Shown one piece after another: positions 18,601-26,977 of a DNA stretch of 64,000 nucleotides (position 1 is its first letter; each line of letters opens with the position of its first letter). The translations under genes and the position numbers were made by a program. This DNA is from Palsa-360 sp963710315. Its GTDB lineage: Bacteria > Acidobacteriota > Terriglobia > Acidiferrales > UBA7541. The stretch spans positions 372,001-436,000 of the forward strand of contig CAVPZW010000009.1 in NCBI GenBank assembly GCA_963710315.1, written 5' to 3'. The notes under the pieces were generated by a model. It did no database searches and was not told the origin of the DNA. It saw nothing but the letters and a program-made list of their open reading frames with translations.

Positions 18601-19897
18601 GGTTAGAAGTGGTGCCGGTCCCGCACGAATTAAAATTGCCCGGACTGGGAGCCGCCGATGTCGTCGTGCCAATCTGCGGCAGCGCACAAGTTTCATTCAG
18701 GCCAAGATAGCTAAGGTTATTGTTGTTCGCCAGCGCTGCCAATCCCGGGGCATTGCGATTTGTGTCGGTCAGCCCCGGCGGGACAAACGCGCGCGAGATA
18801 CCGATCTCGTCGTCCGAAGCGCGCGTGTGCTGGTAGCTCCCATAAAAGAAGAGCTTGTCCTTAATGATGGGCAGCCCGATGGTTCCCCCAGCCGTATAGC
18901 GGTGCAGCGCTGGATTCTTCTCGCTTGCCGGGATATTGGGATCGGCATTATAGAAATAAGGATCGGCGTTCAGCGCATTGTTTCCGAAATGCCCGTAGGC
19001 GCTTCCGTGAATATTGTTGGTGCCGGAAGCGGTGCTCATATCGATGTGCGCGCCGCTGGTCGAGCCCTGTTGCGCGTCATACATCGAAGTGTTCACGCGA
19101 ACTTCCTGTATGGATTCGGGAGCGGGTGAAGGAATCGCCTCGCCAATGGCCAGATATACCGAAGCGCTGCTCTGAATAGGAATCGAACTCAGGCCGGAAG
19201 AGCCACTGACGCCGGTATTGTTCACGACGCGGGCCGATGACACCTGGCTGGTGCTTTTGCCATTGAAAAGGTTCCTTGCGTCCACGCCATTCAGCAAGTA
19301 GGAGTTGCTCGTATCGCGCTGGCCGTTGGCCCATACTGGCGCATTTCCCAAACCAGCATTCGCGCCTGTACCCGAAGAAAGCTCCGCGTTCACACCGGGC
19401 GATAGGACCGCCAACCCAGTGAAGGACCCGGTTGGCAGAGGAACGGCGTCAATTTCGAGTTTATCCATCACGTAGCCGTTGGTGGTATCCACCATGTTGA
19501 TCAGCGGCGTTTCCTCGACGGTGATGGATTCGCTCACGTTGCCAATCTTCAGTTCGGCATTCACGGTCGCCGTGCGGTTGGCCTGCACCTGGATGGACGG
19601 TACGTTCTGCGACTGGAAACCTTGCTGCGTGAAAGAAAGGTTATAGGTACCGAGGGGCAGGTTCACGAATGAGTAGGAGCCTGTAGTGCTGGTGGTTTGC
19701 GTGCGGCTCAACTTGGTCTCATTGCTTGTGAGGTTGACCGTGGCGCCCGAGATTACGGCGCCGGATGTATCGGTCACGGTGCCCGTGATTCCTCCGAGTG
19801 TCGTTTGGGCGTGGGCGCTAGGCAGGAACAAAAATAGGGCCGCCGCCATTGCAAACAACGCAAAAATCCGCACACAACGGTTCATCCACAAATTCAT
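15677..19897 (-). CDS. Oar-type TonB-dependent receptor with carboxypeptidase-regulatory N-domain
   Basis: The ATG at 19897 follows GGGGGG at 6-nt spacing, giving 1,406 residues. A signal peptide (RIFALFAMAAALFLFLPSAHAQ) is followed by a carboxypeptidase-regulatory Ig domain (GGITGTVTDTSGAVISGATVNL, residues about 25-110). A plug domain follows (IQEVRVNTSMYDAQQGSTSG), then a long 22-strand-type barrel that ends QMSLSLAF with the C-terminal Phe needed for outer-membrane assembly. These receptors are expanded in Acidobacteriota and import large or complex substrates using TonB energy. No partner hydrolase or SusD-like gene is next to it. Confidence 0.95.
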   Translation of the reverse strand: MNLWMNRCVRIFALFAMAAALFLFLPSAHAQTTLGGITGTVTDTSGAVISGATVNLTSNETKLSRTQTTSTTGSYSFVNLPLGTYNLSFTQQGFQSQNVPSIQVQANRTATVNAELKIGNVSESITVEETPLINMVDTTNGYVMDKLEIDAVPLPTGSFTGLAVLSPGVNAELSSGTGANAGLGNAPVWANGQRDTSNSYLLNGVDARNLFNGKSTSQVSSARVVNNTGVSGSSGLSSIPIQSSASVYLAIGEAIPSPAPESIQEVRVNTSMYDAQQGSTSGAHIDMSTASGTNNIHGSAYGHFGNNALNADPYFYNADPNIPASEKNPALHRYTAGGTIGLPIIKDKLFFYGSYQHTRASDDEIGISRAFVPPGLTDTNRNAPGLAALANNNNLSYLGLNETCALPQIGTTTSAAPSPGNFNSCGTGTTSNQISPIAYTLFNYQLPNGQFLIPSANPNAVIANPSAFSSNSAVQAALVEAFPENAEIPGTAVFRAHQAVANLDWNPNSSHSFSAKYYYQHDPTIAPFGYSMVAGFSQHLDAGSQVISLSHTQIVKSNLSITEIFGFIREKAYSTIDQPFSLSQFASKCEALTGASAADCSINTFGSPLFPGMSVVWAGSFPILPSYPYTMNIGAGGASQGALTGVFQNRFNPSANAIWTLGKHTVTFGGSFAYTQLNTRDNRNQLGMIAAQSINQFLQGELNDDYLYNGTLFLNGNANRYWRANETGEFLQDKYQFRSNLTITAGVRFDWDGGLTEKNGNLLNFDPSKYSYDPTTDTIASNGLIVAGNSPHGTPGVSNTTLTGRQWGIDPRIGFAWSPKMFNNKLVVRGGWGMYYDRGELYSYFSPGVAQTISAGGPFGINQQQPFVNTQFCPTVYPGTYQGCIVSGTEGNPVPQTSVLSNPWGPSLGPAPTGNPASVVLPNACALYENSNFNIPCTPSTPNTVPFYLGAYARNNKLPYTMNSTLDIQWQPRSDLAIDIGYVNGLGRHEVIPLPFNQARTASLDNPLCGPAAKCANPGSSPFVQTYTYGYSVQTCANPGFLGCTMQVNNPYSGSDTLLFNSEGGNVDMRVPYIGYAGESELFTAAGISSYNALQMHVEKRLSHGLAAGVSYTFSRSFDEQSALGLFYNGNNPLNLRDGYGPSDFDRTHVFNLDYHYELPKFFPTTKWEGKVADGWAIQGLVVIQSGQPYSVIDYSGAVGSTSYSINDGITNPIVPLNYAAGCTPQKALTGAIGNTPGSPALNAACFTVPLLAPNPGGGITCPGTPAGTPVNGVPCGDIYETQFTTGQRNIFRQSWQQNADISLVKLTQITERVSLKYTFDVYNLANHPSFDIPIDNISQNLAFSPFPSTANTPNAVPTPAACAGSQGTTFPFVGGSFYQCPSGLGQVTKTIGSSRQVQMSLSLAF

Positions 19898-20237
19898 TGA
19901 CATCCCCCCTAAAAAATCAAAATTCAACAAGACACGCAAATTGCAATCTTGTTGTACTTCAAGGTCCGCACCCAAATGCCTGCACAATGGACTGCCCGAT
20001 CAGCTCGCCGATAAAATACGCCAAATGATCCCCAATCAGAAGCGCAATCTTTCGATTAAGAGTATTCAATAATTGCATTCCAGAAGTGACTCTTTACGAA
20101 CGGTATAGGCCAGTTAGAACCAACGGTTTACGCTGCATGCGACTGCGCCCCCGGCGTTTTGCAGTCATTTAAACTATTCTTGCCCTCGCAATTGAACCTT
20201 TCGACGCTATTGATCGAGGCTTGCATCGCAAACTCGA

Positions 20238-20360
20238 ATGCGCCAGACTCCCGGAATGTCGCATGGAGTCGATGCGATCATTGCGATCCGGAGTGAATTT
20301 CCGAACGCTCGTATCATCGTGCTCACGACTTCTGCGGGGCAAGACTTGTCTCAGATCGCC
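20238..20360 (+). pseudogene. NarL/FixJ response-regulator receiver-domain fragment
   Basis: One frame reads PGMSHGVDAIIAIRSEFP and continues NARIIVLTTSAG. This matches the middle of a receiver domain (phospho-Asp loop, alpha3, and beta4 with the LTT motif). The N-terminus and the output domain are absent. It is a decayed gene. Confidence 0.5.
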
Positions 20361-20613
20361 AGCTGGACATTTTTTTTTACCTCCAAGGGCCTGGTGTTAA
20401 CATGGTCTCTGGATTCTCCAAAAAAGCACAAGGTCTCTCGGTTGGCTCGGCACTCCCGCTCGAGCTAAATATACCGGGGCCGCACAGAGGAAACGTTCCG
20501 CCAGCCTGCGCGCCCTCTCTGCCCTGAATACTCCTATCGTCGCGCAACCTTAGTTGACGGAAAATTGTGCCGTTGACAATCGTTCACAGGAATGAAATAA
20601 AATACCCTCGGCC

Positions 20614-20630
20614 TTCAGTATACTTAACGT
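20614..20630. promoter_or_regulatory. Candidate operator upstream of metF
   Basis: TTCAGTATACTTAACGT. The first 14 bases are a near-palindrome (one mismatched pair around AGTATACT). A 16/17 match recurs upstream of the O-demethylase gene at 23070, and a weaker match lies upstream of marR at 23891. The centre is about 95 bp before the metF start. Confidence 0.55.
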
Positions 20631-20716
20631 CGAACGCCGTCGAATGAGATCACCGGGCGTCCCACAACCGGCGTTCCCAGACAGGATGATTTCAGTTAAC
20701 CCCAGGTACAACTGAC

Positions 20717-21589
20717 ATGACGAAAACGGCAACCACCCTCGCGAGTATGGCCGGGATGCTTCGCGGTTATTCCATTGAGCTGAATCCCAACGACCCAAAG
20801 GTCATTGATGCGGCGATCGCCCGCCTCGATCCGGGTACTGAAGTATTCGTGACTTGGATCCCGGGTGAAAACCCAACAGCTCTAATCGAGCCTGCGGCGA
20901 GGTTGCGGCGCGCCGGCCTCGTCCCGGTGCCTCACGTTGCTGCGCGCCACATCCAGAGTGCCGCTCAGATCGAACAACTTGCGGCGCGTCTCGTGGGTGA
21001 CGCAGGTGTCGACCGCGTTCTCGTCATTGGCGGCGATCGCGCCACGCCCGCCGGGCCTTACGACTGCAGCCTGGCCGTCATGCAATCAGAAATCTTTCAG
21101 AAGTTGGGAATCGTCCGCATGGCCGTGGCTGGCTTCCCTGAAGGCAACCCCAATATTTCCGAAACCGGCTTGAATGAGGCCCTCGGCTCAAAAGTGGCAT
21201 TCGCGCACAGCAATGGGTTGGAGCTGTCGATTGTTACGCAGTTCTGCTTCGAAGCAGAACCGATCGTCGAATGGTTGCGCCGAATTCGTGCCCGAGGGAT
21301 TGACACACCGATAAGAATCGGCCTTGCAGGGCCGGCGGGGATTATCACGCTGGCGCGCTACGCCATGCGGTGCGGAATCGGAAACTCCTTGAGGGTGCTG
21401 ACCGAAAAACCATCGTTCGCGAAGCTTCTAGTGGAAAAAGGGCCTGAGCCCATCATTCGGGGCATCGCCAGTGCGGCTGAAAATGGCGATGCAACGCGTA
21501 TGCCGTTTGACATCGCCGGGCTACATTTCTTCGTCTTTGGCGGCTTCAACAAGACGGTCGACTGGATCAATGCCGCACGAGGTCAGTAG
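20717..21589 (+). CDS. metF: Methylenetetrahydrofolate reductase family protein (MetF-like)
   Basis: The 290-residue TIM-barrel protein contains FAD/folate-binding elements of the MetF family. Examples are SIELNPND near the N-terminus, RVLVIGGDRATPAG (residues about 98-111), VAGFPEGNPN (about 138) and IRIGLAGPAGIITLARYAMRCG (about 205). Family enzymes interconvert 5-methyl-THF and 5,10-methylene-THF. It is convergent with the LigM-like gene (12-bp gap) and shares its promoter motif, which suggests that it oxidises methyl-THF formed by O-demethylation, as proposed for ligM-metF in sphingomonads. It could instead serve methionine synthesis. Confidence 0.85.
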   Translation: MTKTATTLASMAGMLRGYSIELNPNDPKVIDAAIARLDPGTEVFVTWIPGENPTALIEPAARLRRAGLVPVPHVAARHIQSAAQIEQLAARLVGDAGVDRVLVIGGDRATPAGPYDCSLAVMQSEIFQKLGIVRMAVAGFPEGNPNISETGLNEALGSKVAFAHSNGLELSIVTQFCFEAEPIVEWLRRIRARGIDTPIRIGLAGPAGIITLARYAMRCGIGNSLRVLTEKPSFAKLLVEKGPEPIIRGIASAAENGDATRMPFDIAGLHFFVFGGFNKTVDWINAARGQ

Positions 21590-21601
21590 TTCGGTGCTGG
21601 A

Positions 21602-22999
21602 TTAGGGCTGAGCCGCGCGCCAGCCTTTGGCGTAAGTTTCCCGCGCAACCTTCGAATACGGAACAGGGCTGACGATGGCCCGGATCTCTATCTGTTTGTG
21701 GCGTTCCACCGTCGTCTTGCGCGAACCGCCGCCTGCTTCGCCCCAAACGATCCTGACCTCGGTGCCCACCTCGACGTCCGGATCCACCACGCCGAGCGAA
21801 AGAATTGCTCGCTCATTGAAGCTGTAGCCGGTGAACATGGAAAAGCCGGCCGTTCTTCCCGCGCTTAATACCTGGTCATAAGACGCCGAAGCATAGTTCG
21901 ATAGAGGGAAGTCGATATACTTATAAGGATCGCCGGACTCGAACATGGACGACACCACTTTGATGACGTCCTCGGTGTTCCAGGCGAACGTCACCTTCTT
22001 ACGCTGCGGCTTCCCAGCCATTTTTTCGAGGGCTTCTCTTCCGATGAACTCGTGATCGAACTTGATGAAGGGCCCATAACCCAGCGCATAAGGCGACATA
22101 TAGTAATCTTCGATGTTGCTGGATTCGAAGCTGCCTCCAATCGAGCACGTGCCTTCATAGCTGGCGGCCGGCAACCACTGGCGGTATGCCTTCATTTTCT
22201 CGCCGGTGTAAACCGCCGGAAGCGGCGAAGGAATCCATCCCGACTCCAGGGTGTTTGTTGCATAGGCCCTCGAGCCGACTTCGCGCAACCCGAAATCTTT
22301 TCCGGCGTCCACGATCGCGGATCGAATTTCTTCGCGCTCCTCGTACGGCCCCCAGACTTCCAGTCCGGGCGCGCCGGCCATGCCGTGCCGCAGCGCGCGA
22401 ACCTTGCGCCCGGCGATGTTGATGACACCCGTGTGGAAGAACTTGATCTCCGGAAGCGGCCCTCCGTTCAGCTTCTCAAGGATCTGTGGAGCGTTGGGGC
22501 CCTGGATCTGGTAGCGGTAACATGTGCGAACGACGGCTTTGCCCTTGGGGTTTGAAGGCGATCGATCGTCTCTTTCGATCTTCACTTTGTAACCGCCGGT
22601 CTCTCCGTGGAACTGGATCCAATTCGCAACTGGAGCGCGCCCGACAAAAACCAGCCGGTTCTCCTCCAGATGAAACAGAATGCCGTCGCCAATCACGTAG
22701 CCGTCATAGCTGCACGGCGAGAATTGTTTTGCGCGATTGACGGGAAAATTCGCGAAGCTATTGGTTCCGAGAGAGGAGAATAATTTGAGCGCGTCCGGCC
22801 CTTCCACATACACGTTCGCCATGTGATGAGATTGGTCGAACAAGACGGCGGTCTCCCTCCAGGCGCGCTGCTCATCGTGCCAATTCGAGAATTCGCCAGG
22901 CACAACCGGATACACGTAGGCTCCGATTTGCGAATTGCGAAGCAGGTTTACAGGATTCCCGGCGGACTGCAGGATGTCTTCCAAACTCTTCTCATTCAT
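21602..22999 (-). CDS. THF-dependent aryl O-demethylase (LigM/DesA-like, GcvT family)
   Basis: The ATG at 22999 is chosen because GGAGAG lies 5 nt upstream; the 465 residues match LigM's roughly 470. The protein has the GcvT/aminomethyltransferase fold. Its N-terminal part has NWHDEQRAWRETAVLFDQSHHM, and the central part has YRYQIQGPNAPQILEKL and RHGMAGAPGLEVWGPYEERE. The C-terminal OB-like domain has RAILSLGVVDPDVEVGTEVRIVWGE. LigM transfers the methyl group of vanillate or 3-O-methylgallate to THF, while DmdA relatives act on DMSP. The setting among metF, an aryl-CoA ligase and hcr/bcr favours an aryl methyl ether such as vanillate or 4-methoxybenzoate. The specific substrate is inference. 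Confidence 0.8.
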   Translation of the reverse strand: MNEKSLEDILQSAGNPVNLLRNSQIGAYVYPVVPGEFSNWHDEQRAWRETAVLFDQSHHMANVYVEGPDALKLFSSLGTNSFANFPVNRAKQFSPCSYDGYVIGDGILFHLEENRLVFVGRAPVANWIQFHGETGGYKVKIERDDRSPSNPKGKAVVRTCYRYQIQGPNAPQILEKLNGGPLPEIKFFHTGVINIAGRKVRALRHGMAGAPGLEVWGPYEEREEIRSAIVDAGKDFGLREVGSRAYATNTLESGWIPSPLPAVYTGEKMKAYRQWLPAASYEGTCSIGGSFESSNIEDYYMSPYALGYGPFIKFDHEFIGREALEKMAGKPQRKKVTFAWNTEDVIKVVSSMFESGDPYKYIDFPLSNYASASYDQVLSAGRTAGFSMFTGYSFNERAILSLGVVDPDVEVGTEVRIVWGEAGGGSRKTTVERHKQIEIRAIVSPVPYSKVARETYAKGWRAAQP

Positions 23000-23069
23000 C
23001 GCAACTCTCCTCGTGGGGCAATTCCCTGATCCTAGAACCCACTCGCGCGTAGAATGACGCGAATTGTGG

Positions 23070-23086
23070 TTCAGCATACTTAACGT
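23070..23086. promoter_or_regulatory. Candidate operator upstream of the O-demethylase gene
   Basis: TTCAGCATACTTAACGT differs from the metF site at 20614 by one base. It lies about 80 bp before the start at 22999, in the gap between marR and this gene. It is probably a MarR-type target. Confidence 0.55.
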
Positions 23087-23225
23087 TCTGGGTTTTTGCA
23101 ACCCTGTCCGCATCGCCGACCCTCCCGTAAGGACTTTCAAAGAACGGCGTCGAACACCAACTGCAAGGTACTGCCCTGATTTTCCGTCAACAGTGAGTGA
23201 ACGGCAGACCGGGCGCGGGGCCGGC

Positions 23226-23786
23226 CTACCTCATGCGCGCCCGGCTCGAAACTTTGAGTTTATTGTTTTGCAAGCGGCTGAACCTGCGGTCGAGCGGCGC
23301 GCGGCTTTCCTGGTTATTCAAATGGACGAATTTCTTGATGAGGCGAAGAAACATTCCTTGTTCTTTTTTGTTCAGGGCTTGAAGCAGGCGGCGGCTCAGC
23401 ACGTACGTACATGGGACAAGCCGCTTCACGAGCGTCTTTCCCTCCGGCGTCAGCTGAAGCAGGCGATACCGTTTGCTCTTCATGGGCATCATGCGCCGGA
23501 CGAGACCTCGCTCTTCCAGCCGCACCGCCAGATCGGCGGCCGTGGAGGTATCGAGCGCGCACAGCTTCGCCAGTGTGACCTGGTCGATCCCTGGATGATC
23601 CTGAAGAACCCGCAAGACGCAATACTGGATTGGCGTTACGCCATTGCGCACGGTCGAGTGGAACATGGATACGGCAATTTGTTGAGCCCGGCGAATCAAG
23701 TGGCCTGGCTCATCATAGATGTCGATGAACATTCCGTTGTCGCGTGTAGCGGCACGGTTCGAGGAAGCTCTCACACGATGATTCAA
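23226..23786 (-). CDS. MarR-family transcriptional regulator
   Basis: The TTG at 23786 follows GGAG at 6-nt spacing. The 186-residue protein has a winged helix-turn-helix with the MarR signature DQVTLAKLCALDTSTAADLAVRLEERGLVRR (residues about 73-105) and the wing MPMKSKRYRLLQLTPEGKTL. MarR proteins usually repress and are released by aromatic ligands or CoA thioesters. BadR, for benzoate degradation in Rhodopseudomonas, is of this family. It is co-oriented with and upstream of the O-demethylase. Its own promoter region carries a related palindrome, so it may control metF, the O-demethylase and itself. Confidence 0.88.
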   Translation of the reverse strand: MNHRVRASSNRAATRDNGMFIDIYDEPGHLIRRAQQIAVSMFHSTVRNGVTPIQYCVLRVLQDHPGIDQVTLAKLCALDTSTAADLAVRLEERGLVRRMMPMKSKRYRLLQLTPEGKTLVKRLVPCTYVLSRRLLQALNKKEQGMFLRLIKKFVHLNNQESRAPLDRRFSRLQNNKLKVSSRARMR

Positions 23787-23890
23787 GTTTTCTCCATTAG
23801 GCTGGTATCCCGAAAAAAGTTTCCCTTGGGCCGGCGGCCCAGGCTTTCGTATCCGTTCATCCTTCGATCACCATCAACCGCATAATACTA

Positions 23891-23904
23891 TCGGTATATT
23901 TTAG
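23891..23904. promoter_or_regulatory. Possible third copy of the metF/O-demethylase operator, upstream of marR
   Basis: TCGGTATATTTTAG aligns with TTCAGTATACTTAA at 10 of 14 positions and lies about 110 bp before marR. It is weaker than the other two copies. Confidence 0.35.
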
Positions 23905-24452
23905 CGCAGAGCGGTTCGTTTTGTTCTTGCGGTGGGCGCCCCACTCTTTCGCGAAGTTGCGAGCGGATCGTATCGGTATCGTTCATGCCGCCAAGCCAGC
24001 CAACACCATTCTCTCCATCAAGAACCGCCTCCGGCCAGATTGCTTGCGGTTCATGTGCTCCTCCTGTGAATATTATTGGCGATTCGAGATTTCAACTCTA
24101 ACGACAGAGCCTGCGCAGTAACTGCATAATTGGCTTGTCATTAGATTTTGGAACTTCAGAAACATCCCCGTCTTCCCTGACTGCGAAGAACCGGGAGACA
24201 ACCTAGGTCCAAACCAGTAACGCTCTTCCGCGGTGGTGGACGGGCATATGTGCTCAAATCCATTGTGTCCGCATGAAGGCGAAGCTACAAAAGCGGTGGA
24301 AATACACGTTGCCATATGCAATCTGCACCGATTTTTATTCGTGTGTTCTTTTCCTGGGAAAATACGCCGATGCGAGCTACATGACAATGTCGGCGGCATC
24401 CTGTCCTTTAAAAAATCGAATCTTAGATTCGCGCTGGCCTGTATCTCGAAGG

Positions 24453-24490
24453 CCGTGACTCATGTCACGGTCAGGCGTGATGCGAGTCAC
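24453..24490. promoter_or_regulatory. Tandem CRP/FNR-type sites upstream of the aryl-CoA ligase
   Basis: CCGTGACTCATGTCACGG (24453-24470) has perfect 7-bp arms. GTGATGCGAGTCAC is at 24477-24490. Both fit GTGA-N6-TCAC and their centres are exactly 22 bp apart. The ligase ATG follows 60 bp downstream of the second site. Confidence 0.65.
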
Positions 24491-24549
24491 AGCGATTGAG
24501 CCGATCCGCTAATAGCTTAAGAGCTGTTCCGCTGTGGTGGAGGCCGGGC

Positions 24550-26944
24550 ATGGGTGTGATAGTGGAAACAAACGATGAGGGCGTACCATGGCTGCGGTTT
24601 CCGGAACCATTCAATATTGCTGAATACGTTATCGACCGCCACGTAGCCGAAGGACGCGGCAAGAAAACCGCGTTGCAGACCCTGAAACAGGTAGTCACCT
24701 ATGCCGATCTGCTCGACAACGTCAACCGATTCGGCAATTCACTGAAAAATCTTGGCGTTCGGCCGGGCGATCGCGTCCTGATGGTCGTCAAGGATTGTCC
24801 GGAATTCTTCTACTTGTTCTGGGGAGCCGTCAAGACTGGCGCAATACCAGTTCCGCTGAATGGCTTGGCGCCTGCCAGCGATTTCGAGTTCATTATCCAA
24901 CACTCGGGATGTTCCGCTTTATTTTATTCGCAGGAGTTCGCCACTACGATCAACACCGCCGTCGCCTCGTGCTCTCCGCGCCCAAGTGTAATCCTGCCTG
25001 TGGACGGCGGCAGGGATTCCCTGAGCGACATAGCGTCCAATGCTTCACCTCAACTCAATGCGGTCTTCACGAGAGCCGAGGACGATTGTTTTTGCCTTTA
25101 TTCCTCGGGCACAACCGGGCTGCCAAAAGGCGTTATGCACGTGCATGGCGACCTCGCCGTCATCAGCCAGTTCTATACGGTTGAAACACTCGGCGCGTCC
25201 GAGGACGATGTCTTCTTCAGCGTAGCGCGGCTTTGCTTCTCGTTCGGCATGAACGTCGGCATGATCGGGCCTTTGTATGTCGGTGGGACGGCAATCCTGG
25301 ACGACCGGCGCCCGACTCCTGAGACCGTGATCGAAGTGTTTCGCGCCTGCGAGCCCACCATCTTCGGTTGCGTGCCCACCTTTTACGCCCAATTTCTGGC
25401 TTCAGGGTTGCTGAGCCGCAAAGATGTTCCCCGGCTGCGGCGGTGTATCTCCGCTGCCGAAGCCTTGCCTCCTGAATTGCATCGCGAATGGCTTGCAATC
25501 ACCGGGGTGCCAATCATCGAGGGCATTGGTTCCACCGAAGTGGGCCACATCTACATCTCGAACCGCGTTCAACGACATTCGGCCGGGCGTGACGGGCAAG
25601 CCGATACCCGGTTATCAGGTGCGGCTGGTTGACGACGCACATAACGATGTTCCCGATGATGTGCCCGGCCGCTTGCTGGTAAAGGGACAATCAGTAACCA
25701 AGCGTTACTGGAACGACCCCGAAAAGACAGCCAAGACGATCGTCCACGGCTGGTATGACACGGGCGATACATTTCGCCGGGACGCGCATGGCTACTACAT
25801 CTACTGTGGGCGAAGCGACGATGTGTTCAAGGTTAGCGGCCGATGGGTTTCGCCATACGAAATTGAATCCGTCCTCATTCAGCATCCGCAGGTACTCGAA
25901 GCCGCGGTGATCGGCCGGAAGGATGAGTACGGCCTTATCCGCGTCGATGCCTGGGTTGTGCCGAAAGACTTTACAATTCCCGACCCGCACGTCGAGGATG
26001 ATCTCCTGCACTACTGCGAGGCCAATCTTCCGCGCTTTAAATTGCCAAGTCATATCCACCTCGTTGAAAAGCTGCCCAAGACGGCCACGGGCAAGATCCA
26101 GCGGTACAAGTTGCGCATTGCCGTTGCGGATCAAGACCGGACATCTCGTACGCGGGAGGCCTTGGTTTCAATCGCGCGGGTCGGCGGAGTCGTTACCGCC
26201 ACGATGTCTCGCCCTCCTGTCAATGCGATGAACGATGAATTGATCGAACGCCTCGACGCAGTGCTCGACCAGGTGATCGAAGACCGGGAAGTTGTAGTGC
26301 TGCACATTCGTAGCGATCAAAACGTATTCTGTGCGGGAGCCGACCTGGCCTTGATGCAGTCTTGCTTCGGCACTTTCGAAGGCCCGGATGTAATGCTGGA
26401 CCTGGTGCGACGCATGCAGCGCCTGTTCGCGCGGATCGAAGCCGCCCCCCTGGTTACACTTGCCGAAATAGGAGGCGCGGCCATGGGAGCTGGTCTGGAG
26501 CTGGCGTTGGCTTGCGATATTCGTGTCGCGGCGGTTGAAGCGAAACTCGGCCTACCCGAAGTGGGACTGGGACTATTGCCCGGAGCGGGCGGGACACAAC
26601 GTCTCACCCGGTTGTGCGGCAACGGCATCGCGAATCGCCTGATTCTCGGCGGCGAAGCAATTGACGGCGCCCTGGCGGAACGGCTGGGAGTCGTTCAGTG
26701 GTCTCAACCTGCCACTCAACTGGCTCAGTGGACCCAGGAACTTGCGGCGCGGATTGCCAAGGCGCCCAGGCCCGCGCTCGCTGCCGGCAAGCGGTGCATG
26801 GCAGCCGTGGGCGATCCGCACCGCGATGGCTACGCCGAGGAACTCGCCGCGACGCGGAAACTTTATCAACATCCTGAAACCCGCCGCAGGGTCGCTGAAT
26901 TTCTGGAGAGAAGCGCGAAAAAGCGCCAGCGCGTCCAGGCTTGA
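24550..26944 (+). CDS. Aryl-CoA ligase (benzoate-CoA ligase family) fused to an enoyl-CoA hydratase domain; one frameshift
   Basis: The ATG at 24550 has GGAGG 8 nt upstream. The frame breaks near 25567: IGSTEVGHIYISNR ends in frame 1 and FNDIRPGVTGKPIPGYQVRL resumes after one extra G. Rejoined, the product is about 797 residues. Residues 1-525 are an ANL ligase with the P-loop YSSGTTGLPKGVMH, the GSTE motif, YDTGDTF and the adenylation Lys in PKTATGKIQ. From about 535 a crotonase domain follows without a gap; AGLELALACD and LPEVGLGLLPGAGG retain both catalytic glutamates. Benzoate-CoA ligases are normally single-domain at about 525 residues. The frameshift may be an assembly error, since both halves are well conserved. 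Confidence 0.85.
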
Positions 26945-26977
26945 GCAGTATGATTTGTGGCATTCCCAGGAGAAATC

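Larger units (their letters stand above)
19898..20716. other. Long intergenic region: receptor promoter side, regulator relic, metF operator
   Basis: It holds the 5' side of the TonB receptor gene, a response-regulator fragment (20238-20360) and the shared palindrome at 20614-20630. Nothing else is recognisable. Confidence 0.6.
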
